DNA of 64,000 bases from Candidatus Sulfotelmatobacter sp. (GCA_017883385.1 JADGNQ010000009.1:20339-84338), one strand, 5' to 3'; counted from the stretch's first letter, positions 31,391 to 40,528 are shown. Program-made: numbers and translations. Notes: a model not told the origin generated them from the sequence alone.

Positions 31391-33517
31391 ATGAATCGCT
31401 TGCTGCGTCGCGTTCAGGTTGGCTTGTTGCTGCTGGGATCGGTGATGGTGTTGACGGCGGCGGACACGGGGTCTTTACCTAGCCCGCCGGTGGCGAAGAA
31501 AGTTGCGCATGTCACCGAGGTCAATGGGCACAAACTGGTGGACAACTATTTCTGGCTGCGCGACAAGCCGAATCCGGAGGTGCGGGCTTATCTGGAGGCG
31601 GAGAATGTTTACACCGACGCGGTGATGAAGCCGACTGAGGCGTTTCAGAAGAAGTTGTATGACGAGATGCTGGGGCGGGTCAAGGAGACGGATGTCGAGG
31701 TCCCGTACAAAGAAGGAGACTACTTTTATTACGTGCGGACGGAGGCGGGGAAGCAGTATCCGATTCGGTGCCGGAAGAAGGGCAGCATGGATGCGGCGGA
31801 GGAAGTGCTGCTGGATGTGAATGAGCTGGCGAAGGGGCAGCAGTTCATGTCGGTGGCGGCGTTTGCGGTGAGCCGGGATGGAGATCTGCTGGCGTATAGC
31901 TTCGACAATACGGGGTTCCGGCAATATCAGCTGGCGGTGAAGGATCTGCGGACGGGAAAAATGTTAGTGGATCATGCGGAGCGGGTAGGGTCGGTCGTAT
32001 GGGCCAATGACAGCAACACAATTTTTTACACGCAGGAAGACGCGGTTTCGAAGCGACAGTACCGGCTGTACCGGCACGCGGCGGCAACGGCCGGTCCGGA
32101 CACGCTGGTATATGAAGAGCCGGATGAGCGGTTCGATGTATATGCGGTGAAAACGCGGAGTGACGCTTATATCTTCGCGATTTCGGCCAGCCATACGACG
32201 ACGGAGGCGCGATACATTCCGGCGAATGATCCGACGGGGGAGTGGAAGGTCGTGGAGCCGCGGAAACAGGGGGTGGAATATTATCCCGACCACAATGGCG
32301 ATTCTTTCTACCTTCGCGTGAATGATACGGGACGGAACTTCCGGCTGGTGCGCACGCCGATTACGGATCCGGGCAGCAAGAACTGGCATGAGGTGATGGC
32401 GCATAACCCGGACATCATGCTGGATGACGTGGACTTCTTCAGAAACTATTGCGTGCTGTATGAACGGGCGAACGGGCTGCCCCAGATGCAGGTGACGGAC
32501 CTGCGGAGCGCGGAGTCGCGACGGATTGAATTTCCGGAGCCGGCTTATGCGGCGTATTCGTATGTCAATCGCGTATATGACACGACGGAATTCCGGTATG
32601 GGTACCAGTCGCCGACTACGCCGGCGTCGGTGTTTGCGTACGACATGGAGAAGGGGACGTCGAAATTGCTGAAGGAGAAAGAAGTGCCGGGGGGATATGA
32701 CCGGACGAAGTATCAGGTGGAGCAGATCTATGCGTCGGCGGCCGATGGAGTGAAGATTCCGATTTCGGTGGTGCATCTGAAAGGCGCGAAGCTTGACGGG
32801 AAGGGAGCGCTTTATTTGTACGGGTACGGGTCGTACGGGATCTCGCTCGACATGTTTTTTAATTCGAACATTTTCAGCATGGTGGATCGGGGCGTGGTGG
32901 CGGCGGTGGCGCATATCCGCGGCGGTGGCGAGATGGGTAAGTCGTGGCACGATGCGGGGCGCATGATGAACAAGAGAACTACGTTCACCGATTTCATTTC
33001 GAGCGCGGAGTATCTGGTGAAGCATGGGTATGGGTCGAAGGACCGGCTGGTGATTGAAGGGCGCAGCGCGGGAGGATTATTGATGGGCGCGGTTTTGAAT
33101 ATGCGTCCGGATTTGTTTAAGGCGGCGCTGGTGGGCGTTCCGTTTGTGGATGTGATGAATACGATGCTGGATGAGACTATGCCGCTGACGGTCGGGGAGT
33201 TTGAGGAGTGGGGAAATCCGAAGGAGAAGGCGGCGTTTGATTACATGATTACTTATTCGCCGTATGACAACGTGGAGGCGAAGAACTATCCGAACATGCT
33301 GGTGAAGACGTCGTTCAACGACAGCCAGGTGATGTATTGGGAGCCGGCGAAGTATGTGGCGAAGATGCGTGCGATGCGAACGGATCACAATGTTCTGATC
33401 ATGAAAACGAATCTCAGTCCGGCGGGACATGGTGGAGCTTCGGGAAGATATGACCGGTTGAAAGAGGCGGGGTTTGATTACGCGTACATATTGACGCAGA
33501 TGGGGATTCAGCAGTAG
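31391..33517 (+). CDS. Prolyl oligopeptidase family serine peptidase (S9A)
   Basis: About 708 residues. A signal peptide (QVGLLLLGSVMVLTAA) is followed by the family N-terminus (VNGHKLVDNYFWLRDKPNPEV), a beta-propeller and a C-terminal alpha/beta-hydrolase domain. The catalytic triad is visible: Ser in GRSAGGLLMG (about 559), Asp in FNDSQV (about 643) and His in PAGHGG (about 680). It cleaves short peptides after Pro or basic residues; the sequence resembles oligopeptidase B more than Pro-specific enzymes. Export suggests peptide scavenging. I chose the ATG at 31391 for the signal peptide, with GGGGGA upstream. Confidence 0.9.
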   Translation: MNRLLRRVQVGLLLLGSVMVLTAADTGSLPSPPVAKKVAHVTEVNGHKLVDNYFWLRDKPNPEVRAYLEAENVYTDAVMKPTEAFQKKLYDEMLGRVKETDVEVPYKEGDYFYYVRTEAGKQYPIRCRKKGSMDAAEEVLLDVNELAKGQQFMSVAAFAVSRDGDLLAYSFDNTGFRQYQLAVKDLRTGKMLVDHAERVGSVVWANDSNTIFYTQEDAVSKRQYRLYRHAAATAGPDTLVYEEPDERFDVYAVKTRSDAYIFAISASHTTTEARYIPANDPTGEWKVVEPRKQGVEYYPDHNGDSFYLRVNDTGRNFRLVRTPITDPGSKNWHEVMAHNPDIMLDDVDFFRNYCVLYERANGLPQMQVTDLRSAESRRIEFPEPAYAAYSYVNRVYDTTEFRYGYQSPTTPASVFAYDMEKGTSKLLKEKEVPGGYDRTKYQVEQIYASAADGVKIPISVVHLKGAKLDGKGALYLYGYGSYGISLDMFFNSNIFSMVDRGVVAAVAHIRGGGEMGKSWHDAGRMMNKRTTFTDFISSAEYLVKHGYGSKDRLVIEGRSAGGLLMGAVLNMRPDLFKAALVGVPFVDVMNTMLDETMPLTVGEFEEWGNPKEKAAFDYMITYSPYDNVEAKNYPNMLVKTSFNDSQVMYWEPAKYVAKMRAMRTDHNVLIMKTNLSPAGHGGASGRYDRLKEAGFDYAYILTQMGIQQ

Positions 33518-33574
33518 GGGCGTGTAAGGGGCTAGGCCTAGGGGTTAGGGGTCAGGGAAGCGGCGAGAGAACAG

Positions 33575-33604
33575 GGGCGACCTTCGGGTCGCCCGTTTTC
33601 TTTT
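33575..33604 (+). terminator. Rho-independent terminator after the oligopeptidase gene
   Basis: GGGCGACC-TTCG-GGTCGCCC with a stable tetraloop, followed by GTTTTCTTTT. Confidence 0.85.
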
Positions 33605-33903
33605 GCTTCCTTTGCCCGGTACACCTGTGGATGGGTCAATGAGGCGATGTTTCGCCAACCGTGCAAAAGCGAGCTTTGCTCTTCGTGTGATTTGTGTCAT
33701 TCAGGAATGTATCTGCCGTCATAGCTTACTCACCGGTGCAAGAGTGACGCTTCTCGTTACGCGAATCACGCGCTGGGAGACGACAACTCACAAAGCGCGC
33801 ACGTTTCTGTGATCGGCATCACAGCGTGCAGAAACAGTACGGACGACGCGCGAACATTGGCGTAAATAGGAACTTTGTTCGTCCAGCGTTCGTAGCATTG
33901 GTT
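33605..33903. other. Spacer before the permease pair
   Basis: No gene is supported. An inverted motif, GTGATCGGCATCAC, lies at 33810-33823 and could be an operator for the permease genes. A GTG at 33826 opens the permease frame, but the homologous start is at 33904. Confidence 0.4.
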
Positions 33904-35148
33904 ATGAGGCGATTTGTCGACAGCTTCGGCGAGGTGTTGCGTGCCATGTGGACGCACAAGCTTCGCTCCTTCCTCACCATGTTTGGAATTGCCTGGGGAG
34001 TGGGATCGCTGCTGCTGCTGGTTGGATTAGGAGAGGGTTTTCGCGCGGGAACCGCCAAGGGTATGGCGAGCTTCGGCGAAGACTACATGCAGATTTACAA
34101 CGGACGGGTGCCCGCGCTCGGTGGCAGCCAGCTTTCGTCTCGCCAGTACTACCTGAACTACCAGGACTATTTGGATATTCGCAACTCGGGGTTTGTCCGC
34201 AATGCCACGCCGGTCATCTACCGCGGCGACCTTCGCCTGGTGAGCGAGTATGGCAGCAGCAACGGTTATGTGGATGGCGCCGAGCCGCAGTTCAGTGGCA
34301 TTCGCTACCAGCCGGTAGAGCAGGGGCGCTCTTTGAATTGGAACGACGAACGCGAGCGCCACAATGTCTGCATCATTGGCAGCGAATTCGTGAGGATATT
34401 ATTCCCCGGCCGGCCAGCCGTAGGCAGCACAATCCTGATCAATGGAGTGCCGTTCGAGGTGGTTGGGGCGATGCAGAAGATCGGTCACGGCAACAACAAC
34501 GGCCAGAACATGCGCCTGATCATGCCTTACAGCACCATGGCTATCTATTTTCCGATGCAGGGGGAAGGCAACGCAAAAGCGATCAAGTATGTAGCCTACC
34601 AGCCGATTACACACGAGCAGCACGTACAAGCCAAGAAGGCGGTGCGGAGAATCGTGGCAAGAAACCATGGCTTTGATCCCGAGACGCCGGACGCGTTTGA
34701 CGATTGGGACACGATCGCGAGCGCCGAGATGGTCGGCAAAATCTCCGATGCCATGGACACGTTCCTGGGAGCCGTTGGTCTGGTGACACTTGGTCTGGGC
34801 GCAGTTGGAGTGATCAACATCATGCTGGTGTCGGTCTCGGAGCGCACCCGAGAAATCGGCCTGCGCAAGGCTTTGGGCGCTACCAGACGCAACATCTTGT
34901 TCCAGTTCTTTTTAGAAGGGCTGATGCTTACCGGAATCAGCGGCGCGATTGGGGTGGGCGGAGCCTATGTGGCCACCAAGCTGTTCGGACTGGTGCCACC
35001 GATCGATGGATTCGAATTGCCTCACATTTACCCAGCGACAGCTGTGCTCGCGATGGGCAGCCTCGCCTTGGCTGGCATTATCTCCGGACTTTATCCCGCG
35101 CGGCGGGCGGCTTTGCTCCCGCCCGTGGAAGCCCTTCGTCAGGAGTAA
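33904..35148 (+). CDS. MacB-like ABC transporter permease, first of a pair
   Basis: A protein of 414 residues with one N-terminal helix (LRSFLTMFGIAWGVGSLLLLVGLG), a MacB periplasmic core domain and three C-terminal helices with the FtsX motif (SVSERTREIGLRKALGATRR). It ends ARRAALLPPVEALRQE. These permeases couple a cytoplasmic ATPase to periplasmic export of lipids, peptides or drugs. The second permease gene starts 3 nt after its stop. No ATPase or membrane-fusion gene is next to them. The start may be earlier (GTG at 33826). Confidence 0.88.
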   Translation: MRRFVDSFGEVLRAMWTHKLRSFLTMFGIAWGVGSLLLLVGLGEGFRAGTAKGMASFGEDYMQIYNGRVPALGGSQLSSRQYYLNYQDYLDIRNSGFVRNATPVIYRGDLRLVSEYGSSNGYVDGAEPQFSGIRYQPVEQGRSLNWNDERERHNVCIIGSEFVRILFPGRPAVGSTILINGVPFEVVGAMQKIGHGNNNGQNMRLIMPYSTMAIYFPMQGEGNAKAIKYVAYQPITHEQHVQAKKAVRRIVARNHGFDPETPDAFDDWDTIASAEMVGKISDAMDTFLGAVGLVTLGLGAVGVINIMLVSVSERTREIGLRKALGATRRNILFQFFLEGLMLTGISGAIGVGGAYVATKLFGLVPPIDGFELPHIYPATAVLAMGSLALAGIISGLYPARRAALLPPVEALRQE

Positions 35149-35151
35149 GGA

Positions 35152-36405
35152 ATGATCCAGGCGAAAGATGTCTTCTCCGAAGCATACGCATCACTCCGGC
35201 GCAACCGTCAGCGCAGTGCGCTCACCATGCTGGGTATGGCCTGGGGGATCGCCACCGTGGTGCTGTTGCTGGCCTATGGCACGGGTTTCTCAACGGCCAT
35301 CGTCAATATATTCAAAAGTTATGCCAGCATGGCGGCCATGGGCGTCGCGGGCGGGCGCACGTCGATGCAGGCCGGAGGAAACAAGGCCGGTACCAGTATC
35401 CGGTTGACCAGGGACGACATTGATCGTGTCGTGGTGAATGTGCCGGAAGTGACCCGCATCACTCCCGAATCGTTTTACGATGCGCCCGTGAGCTATGAGG
35501 GGCGTTCCTACACATGGAGCATTCATGGCGGCAATCCCGCGCTCCAGGAAATTCAGAACCTGCAACTGGATCTCGGTCGTTTCTACAGTGCAGGAGATTT
35601 GCAACCGCGCGCGCGGGTCTGCGTGCTGGGCTCGGAATCCAGGGAAAAGCTGTTTTCCGGCCGGTTCCCTTTGAACGACACGATTCGTATCAACGGCATT
35701 CCTTACGAAGTGATCGGTGTGCTCAAGCCCAGACCCCAGGAAGGCACGGAAAACAGCATCAACCGCGTCGTCTACATCCCCTTCTCTACCCTGAGTGACT
35801 TCCGCAATACGTACTACATCGACATGATCTGGTTAGATTTTCTGGGCTATAACTATGGAGGCGTCGAGAAGTCGGTTCGCAATACGCTGGCAGCACAACA
35901 CAGTTTCCGTGCCGACGATAATCGGGCGCTGTTCGTTTTCAGCATGATGGAACAGCTTTCGCAATTTCGCATCATTACGATGGCGCTGCAGGTGCTGCTG
36001 GCCTTTATTGGAACACTGACGCTTGGGATTGGCGGCGTGGGACTGATGAACATCATGCTGGTCAGCGTAACCCAGCGAACGCGCGAGATCGGGGTGGAGA
36101 AGGCGTTGGGTGCTTCCCGCTTCGACATCCTCGTGCAGTTCTTGTCCGAGGCGCTGGCGATTACCTTTTTGGGCGGCTTTTTAGGGATTGTGCTCGCCTA
36201 CATCATTTCCTTCTCCGTGGGGAATCTCACCTTTTACAGTGCGCTGGCCCAGCACGGAGAGGCGGGCGACATTCGACTCATCATTTCACCAGCCAGCGTA
36301 TTGGTTTCTACCGCAATCCTGGCCCTGGTGGGATTGATCAGCGGCATGATTCCGGCAATACGCGCGTCCCATCTCGATCCTATTGAGGCATTGCGCTACG
36401 AGTAG
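35152..36405 (+). CDS. MacB-like ABC transporter permease, second of a pair
   Basis: A protein of 417 residues with the same layout as the preceding permease: N-terminal helix (QRSALTMLGMAWGIATVVLLLAYGTGF), periplasmic domain, and FtsX core (SVTQRTREIGVEKALGASRFD), ending RASHLDPIEALRYE. It is translationally coupled to the first permease. The two probably form a heterodimer, unlike the fused ADOP permease at 3712. The ATPase partner must be encoded elsewhere. Confidence 0.9.
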   Translation: MIQAKDVFSEAYASLRRNRQRSALTMLGMAWGIATVVLLLAYGTGFSTAIVNIFKSYASMAAMGVAGGRTSMQAGGNKAGTSIRLTRDDIDRVVVNVPEVTRITPESFYDAPVSYEGRSYTWSIHGGNPALQEIQNLQLDLGRFYSAGDLQPRARVCVLGSESREKLFSGRFPLNDTIRINGIPYEVIGVLKPRPQEGTENSINRVVYIPFSTLSDFRNTYYIDMIWLDFLGYNYGGVEKSVRNTLAAQHSFRADDNRALFVFSMMEQLSQFRIITMALQVLLAFIGTLTLGIGGVGLMNIMLVSVTQRTREIGVEKALGASRFDILVQFLSEALAITFLGGFLGIVLAYIISFSVGNLTFYSALAQHGEAGDIRLIISPASVLVSTAILALVGLISGMIPAIRASHLDPIEALRYE

Positions 36406-36458
36406 GGCGGCGGTGTCAGGCGATTCGAAGCGGCGTCGAGGGCGCGGCGTCGTTTCAG

Positions 36459-36517
36459 GCATCCCTCCGGGATGCTGTTCCGCTTCGGGCTAGCTACCCG
36501 GCGTTGAAAACGCCGGG
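36459..36517. repeat. Three-hairpin repeat, copy E (third hairpin lost)
   Basis: GCATCCC-TCC-GGGATGC at 36459-36475, then CCCGGCGTT-GAA-AACGCCGGG at 36497-36517, with 21 nt between. The third hairpin is absent. Confidence 0.65.
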
Positions 36518-36607
36518 CTATTTTCGGATGTCCCCTTCGGCAAGCTCAGGGCAGGCTCTACGGGACAAAAACCGGGAATGTCAGCGTGTACGTGAGAAAC
36601 CGGTGCC

Positions 36608-36688
36608 GTCCCTACGGGACTCGCGTGCCTCTTCCAAATGTCACCCGGCACTTCCGTGCCGGGCTTTCCCATGCCGCCGCTTCGCGGC
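36608..36688. repeat. Three-hairpin repeat, copy C
   Basis: GTCCC-TAC-GGGAC at 36608-36620, CCCGGCAC-TTCC-GTGCCGGG at 36644-36663 and GCCGC-TTC-GCGGC at 36676-36688. The spacers are 23 and 12 nt. Confidence 0.8.
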
Positions 36689-36801
36689 TTGGAATCCGTG
36701 TATCCGTGTATTCCGTTTCTTCGCTTGACTAGGAATTCGGGTTTCTCACCTACATCGTTCAGCCCGTACAAAGAGGCCGAACTGGTGCGGTCCCGCACTG
36801 G

Positions 36802-37338
36802 TCACGGGAGAGTTCGCGGGGTGGGCTTGCCTGCGGGCTTGTAGTCCTTGGGGTAGACCACGAGGCGGCGGCGCATGCCTTCGCCTTCGCTTTCGGTGCG
36901 GAGGTCGGCTTCTTCGCGCAGGGCGAGGTGGACGATGCGGCGTTCGCGCGAGGACATGGGAGTGAATTCATACGGAGCTCCGGTCTTGCGGACCTTTTCT
37001 GCGGCAACGGTCGCAGCCATGCGAAGTTCCTGGATACGCAGCGAGCGGTGATTCTGGCAGTCGAAGCAAATTTTTTCGTGCTCGCCGGAAGGCAGGCGCA
37101 GCATTTCCAGACCGAGGAGTTCGAGTGCGCGGAGGAGCTCTCCGCCGCGGTCGAGCAGGAGCGGAGAGTCGGGGCCGGCGAAATCGACGAGGATTTCCGG
37201 CTTCTCCCAGTCGCGGTTTTCGGGCAGAGGCGGGTCGACCACGATGCGGTACTTCAGGCGAAGTCCACCGTGAGTGACGACGGCCTGGAGGAACTCGTTG
37301 ATCTTTTTGGCGGCGGCGAGTTTGTCGGGAATGGGCAT
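36802..37338 (-). CDS. jag: Jag/KhpB-like RNA-binding protein (KH-R3H)
   Basis: A protein of 178 residues. The middle is a KH-like domain (LLLDRGGELLRALELLGLEML) and the C-terminus an R3H domain (YEFTPMSSRERRIVHLALRE ... GMRRRLVVYP). The Jag-N domain found in Firmicutes is missing. KhpB/Jag proteins bind RNA and are encoded beside yidC, as here. It is the last gene of the rpmH-rnpA-yidD-yidC-jag cluster, separated from yidC by a three-hairpin repeat. Confidence 0.88.
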   Translation of the reverse strand: MPIPDKLAAAKKINEFLQAVVTHGGLRLKYRIVVDPPLPENRDWEKPEILVDFAGPDSPLLLDRGGELLRALELLGLEMLRLPSGEHEKICFDCQNHRSLRIQELRMAATVAAEKVRKTGAPYEFTPMSSRERRIVHLALREEADLRTESEGEGMRRRLVVYPKDYKPAGKPTPRTLP

Positions 37339-37429
37339 GGGAATTCAGCTCTTAGCTCTTAGCCTTTAGCTCTTAGCTTAAATCTTCTTGGGTCGAGTGC
37401 ACTACCGTGTCCGATCGTTCGTTTCTTTC

Positions 37430-37509
37430 GCCCCTGCGGGGCTTGGTCGTTCTCACTTGTTCCCCCCACGGCTTACGCCGTGGGCTGTATTCTTTCGCCG
37501 CTCCGCGGC
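37430..37509. repeat. Three-hairpin repeat, copy B (jag-yidC spacer)
   Basis: GCCCC-TGC-GGGGC at 37430-37442, CCCACGGC-TTAC-GCCGTGGG at 37465-37484 and GCCGC-TCC-GCGGC at 37497-37509. The spacers are 22 and 12 nt. Hairpin 2 differs from copy A by a compensatory T:A to C:G pair. Low-complexity AGCTCTTAG-type sequence flanks it on both sides. Confidence 0.8.
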
Positions 37510-37555
37510 TGCGATCTCGACAAAGCTAAGAGCCAAGAGCTAATGGCTAAGAGCT

Positions 37556-39331
37556 TCATTTATCTTTCTTCCTAGCGCGTTTGGCCATCATTTCGCGCAT
37601 TTCGCGGCCTAGTTTGGTGCGGTTCATGACGGCTTGTTGCACAATCGAAATCAGGTTGCTTTCCGCGTAATACAAGTTCAACCCTGCGGGCAAGCGGAAG
37701 AAGATGAAGCCCATCATGAGCGGCATCATGATGGTCATCATTTTCTGCTGCGCGGGATCCATGCCAGCCTGCGGAGTCATCCTCTGGGTAACCAGCATGC
37801 TGACAACCATGAAAATGGGCAACAGGAAAATGGGATCGGCCGCGGACAGATCGTGAATCCAGAGCCAGTGGGCGTGGCGCAGATCGAGCGCGGCGCTCAG
37901 CATGCGGTAATACGCGATCAGAAATGGGAACTGGATGAGCATCGGCAGACAGCCGCCGGCGGGATTGACGCCTTCCTTCTTGTAGAGGGCGCTGATCTCT
38001 TCGTTCATGGGAGCCTTGCGCGGATCGCGCAGGCTGTACTTCTTGTATTTCTCCTGGATCGCCTTGATCTGGGGTGCGACACGCTGCATCTTGAGCATCG
38101 ATTTCATTTGCGTGACGCGCAGCGGGAGCAGAGCAATGCTGATGATGAGCGTCTGCAGCACGATGGCCCATCCCCAGTTGTGGACGATGTGAGAGTAGGT
38201 CCACTTGAGCCACAGGAAGAGCGGCTTGGCGATGATGCCCCACCAGCCGAATTCGACGAGGCCGTTGAGATCGTTGTCAGCGCCCGTGACACCGGGGACC
38301 GGAACCCTTTCCAGGACTTGCAATTCTTTGGGGCCGACGAAGACGCGCTCGGAGGTGGGCCCGTGCAGGTTACCAACCGCGGCGCCGAGGACCTCCATCT
38401 TCGTTTCTTTGGCGTCCGGCTTCTGGGGATCACGGGGAAGCGCAATGGGGTTGCGCAGGGTGACCATCCCGGCCGCAGCGGGATCGTCGGGGATAAAGAC
38501 AGCGGCGAAATACTGGTCGGTAGGGCCAGCCCAATGGAAGGGGCCGGGGACGGTGCCGCCGCCGCTGATCGGTGTGCACTTCGAGAGGAAGGAAAACATT
38601 CCGCACGAGGTGGGCAGGCGCTCGATGGTCTTGTTGAACTGGTACGCAATCGCAGAGGCGGCGTAGAAGGCGGGCGTGGTCTGGTCGCCGAACCCCGAGG
38701 GCCAGGCCGGGAGCGCTGCGACGGAAACGCCTTTGTAAGTGACGGAGGCGTCGACGGTCACGACGTAGCTGTTGTCGAAACTGAAAGTCTTGCGGACGGA
38801 GAGATCCTGATCGGCGTATTCGAAGGTGATGCTCGTCGGTGAAGTTTGCTTGCCTTCGCGAGAAGGAACGTAGAGGGCAGAGCTGAGTTTGCCGCGCAGA
38901 GTTTCGTCGTAAGTCCACAGAGAAAGCGGGTAGCCATACTGGGCGGCGGCTGTGGGATTGACCAGATCGAGCAAGCCGTTCTGCGCTTCGTTGTCGAACT
39001 TCTTCAGTATCCAGGATTTAACCTGGGCGCCGTGATTGGTGAAGGTGATGCTATAGAGATCGTTCTCGATGACCGTTTCAGTCTCGCCCGCCGCCTGCTT
39101 GGTGATGCCAACGGCAGGAGCAACGGCTGGCGCGGCTGGAGCGGCGGCAGTTGCAGGAGACGCGGCCGGGGTCTGCGCGGGCTGGCTCTGCTGCTGCGGG
39201 GCGGCCGGCTGAGGAAAATATTTCTTCAGCAACGGCTGGGCGGCCAGCATGGCGATGAACGTGACGAGGAAGATGAGGAGCAGGCGTTTCTCGCTGCCCG
39301 GTTCATGTTGAGGATTTTGATATTCGGCCAA
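37556..39331 (-). CDS. yidC: Membrane protein insertase YidC
   Basis: A protein of 591 residues with an N-terminal helix (RLLLIFLVTFIAMLAAQPLL), a Pro/Ala/Gln-rich linker, a large periplasmic domain (residues about 85-370) and the conserved C-terminal insertase core. The core begins at PLFLWLKWTYSHIVHNWGWAI and includes LRVTQMKSMLKMQRVAPQIK and GGCLPMLIQFPFLIAYYRML. The basic tail (KRARKKDK) is usual. YidC inserts membrane proteins with or without SecYEG. It lies 15 nt downstream of yidD. Confidence 0.96.
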   Translation of the reverse strand: MAEYQNPQHEPGSEKRLLLIFLVTFIAMLAAQPLLKKYFPQPAAPQQQSQPAQTPAASPATAAAPAAPAVAPAVGITKQAAGETETVIENDLYSITFTNHGAQVKSWILKKFDNEAQNGLLDLVNPTAAAQYGYPLSLWTYDETLRGKLSSALYVPSREGKQTSPTSITFEYADQDLSVRKTFSFDNSYVVTVDASVTYKGVSVAALPAWPSGFGDQTTPAFYAASAIAYQFNKTIERLPTSCGMFSFLSKCTPISGGGTVPGPFHWAGPTDQYFAAVFIPDDPAAAGMVTLRNPIALPRDPQKPDAKETKMEVLGAAVGNLHGPTSERVFVGPKELQVLERVPVPGVTGADNDLNGLVEFGWWGIIAKPLFLWLKWTYSHIVHNWGWAIVLQTLIISIALLPLRVTQMKSMLKMQRVAPQIKAIQEKYKKYSLRDPRKAPMNEEISALYKKEGVNPAGGCLPMLIQFPFLIAYYRMLSAALDLRHAHWLWIHDLSAADPIFLLPIFMVVSMLVTQRMTPQAGMDPAQQKMMTIMMPLMMGFIFFRLPAGLNLYYAESNLISIVQQAVMNRTKLGREMREMMAKRARKKDK

Positions 39332-39346
39332 AGTTTTACAGTTTCC

Positions 39347-39646
39347 TCAGATCGCGCGGTGAAATGGGGCCGGCGAGGTTGGTGGTTGTTCGTGAGTCAT
39401 GGGTCTTGCGCAATCCGCGTCCCGCTTCACCACAGGATCGTAGCCACCACGCGCAAAAGGATGACAGCGCAGGAGACGAGCGAAAGCCATCGAAACGCCG
39501 CGCAGAACTCCGTGACGTTCCACGGCCTCCATGGCGTAGTCGGAGCAGGATGGAACGTAACGGCATGCGGGCAGGAACATCGGCGAAATAGCCCACTTGT
39601 AGGCCCGGATCAGTTGAAGCACGACGAGTTTGGGGAACTGGCGCAT
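39347..39646 (-). CDS. yidD: Membrane protein insertion efficiency factor YidD
   Basis: A protein of 99 residues with the family signature LIRAYKWAISPMFLPACRYVPSCSDYAMEAV, the three conserved Cys, and RLLRCHPFARGGYDPV. YidD is a small amphipathic protein thought to help YidC. The last 20 residues (THEQPPTSPAPFHRA) are a non-conserved tail. It lies between rnpA and yidC, the standard order, but a three-hairpin repeat separates it from rnpA. Confidence 0.93.
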   Translation of the reverse strand: MRQFPKLVVLQLIRAYKWAISPMFLPACRYVPSCSDYAMEAVERHGVLRGVSMAFARLLRCHPFARGGYDPVVKRDADCARPMTHEQPPTSPAPFHRAI

Positions 39647-39687
39647 TGGGGTCGGGTTACGGTTTGGTTTCAGTGAGAACTGGTGCC

Positions 39688-39767
39688 GTCCCTACGGGAC
39701 TCGTGCGCCTTTCCTTCTCTCACCCGGCACTTCCGTGCCGGGCTTTCACATATCGCCGCTTCGCGGC
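39688..39767. repeat. Three-hairpin repeat, copy D (yidD-rnpA spacer)
   Basis: GTCCC-TAC-GGGAC at 39688-39700, CCCGGCAC-TTCC-GTGCCGGG at 39723-39742 and GCCGC-TTC-GCGGC at 39755-39767. The spacers are 22 and 12 nt. It is nearly identical to copy C, and its third hairpin nearly abuts the end of rnpA. Confidence 0.8.
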
Positions 39768-39774
39768 TGGATCT

Positions 39775-40278
39775 TCAAGCTCCCGGGCATCGGCTTTCGG
39801 AATCTCTTCTTTCGCTTCGGAGGCTCGGCTTGTCTGGCGCCTTGCCCGCTAGCTTCTGTTCTATGACTACGAAAGCGCGGGTGACTTCGTTCAGCACCTC
39901 GGCGAAGTCGATGGTCAGCAACGACTTCTTCGGATTGATCACCACATCCGCGCTGGCGGCCGCGGGCGGGCGACAGAGCCGCACTGCCTCGCGCAAGCGC
40001 CGCTTCAAGCGGTTGCGCTGAACGGCGCCGCCGAGGGCGCGGCCCACCGTGAATCCGATGCGAAGCCCCGGAGTTACGGAGGCTTTCGCGCCGACTGCTT
40101 GCGCTTCCGACCGCAGCAAATAAAACGCGGTCAGGGAAGCGGAAAAATGGCGCCGCCCCAGCTTGTACACACGCTCGAAATCGGCGTGCCGCAGAAGGCG
40201 CGCGCTGCGGGGAAAGGTGACCTTGCCGGTTCGCGGCTTGACCCCACGGTTCGATTCTCCGGGCACACTGGCAGTCAC
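39775..40278 (-). CDS. rnpA: Ribonuclease P protein component
   Basis: About 167 residues from a GTG at 40278; a GTG at 40266 is equally possible, and the frame extends to a GTG at 40368 overlapping the rpmH leader side. Core features are FPRSARLLRHADFERVYKLGR, RIGFTVGRALGGAVQRN and the RNR motif RNRLKRRLREAVR. It binds the 5' leader of pre-tRNA with the RNase P RNA. Beyond the core there is a 40-residue C-terminal tail (LAGKAPDKPSLRSERRDSES), not usual for the family. It follows rpmH closely. Confidence 0.88.
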   Translation of the reverse strand: MTASVPGESNRGVKPRTGKVTFPRSARLLRHADFERVYKLGRRHFSASLTAFYLLRSEAQAVGAKASVTPGLRIGFTVGRALGGAVQRNRLKRRLREAVRLCRPPAAASADVVINPKKSLLTIDFAEVLNEVTRAFVVIEQKLAGKAPDKPSLRSERRDSESRCPGA

Positions 40279-40372
40279 AGTGACTCTAAATTCCAGATCG
40301 CTGGTGCAGTTTGCGGAACGCGGGCGAGAGCCCCTTCGGCTGCACCGCGGGGCAGGTCCGCGCCACACTGGA

Positions 40373-40528
40373 CTATTCGCGGAAACCTGGTTTCACCGAG
40401 ACCCGCTTGCGCCCCTTGGCGCGACGGCGGGAAATAACCTTCTTGCCGCCCTGGGTCTTCATGCGCACGCGAAATCCGTGAGTCTTCGATCGCTTGCGCC
40501 GGTTGGGTTGGAATGTACGCTTGGGCAT
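40373..40528 (-). CDS. rpmH: Ribosomal protein bL34
   Basis: A protein of 51 residues: [19 protein letters not shown] at the start, then [20 protein letters not shown] and [10 protein letters not shown]. This is the highly conserved L34 with a short C-terminal extension. It heads the rpmH-rnpA-yidD-yidC-jag cluster. A sigma-70-like promoter is visible at 40577-40606, and AGGAG lies upstream of the ATG. Confidence 0.97.
   Translation of the reverse strand: MPKRTFQPNRRKRSKTHGFRVRMKTQGGKKVISRRRAKGRKRVSVKPGFRE

Larger units (their letters stand above)
36406..36801. other. Repeat-rich spacer
   Basis: No gene is seen. Two members of the three-hairpin repeat family (36459-36517 and 36608-36688) are separated by CCCTTCGGCAAGCTCAGGGC, a module also seen near parB. 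Confidence 0.6.

Noticed and set aside
37634..38842. 402-codon open frame opposite yidC
   Set aside because: The real gene is yidC on the minus strand; the opposite frame is open only because of GC-rich codon bias.
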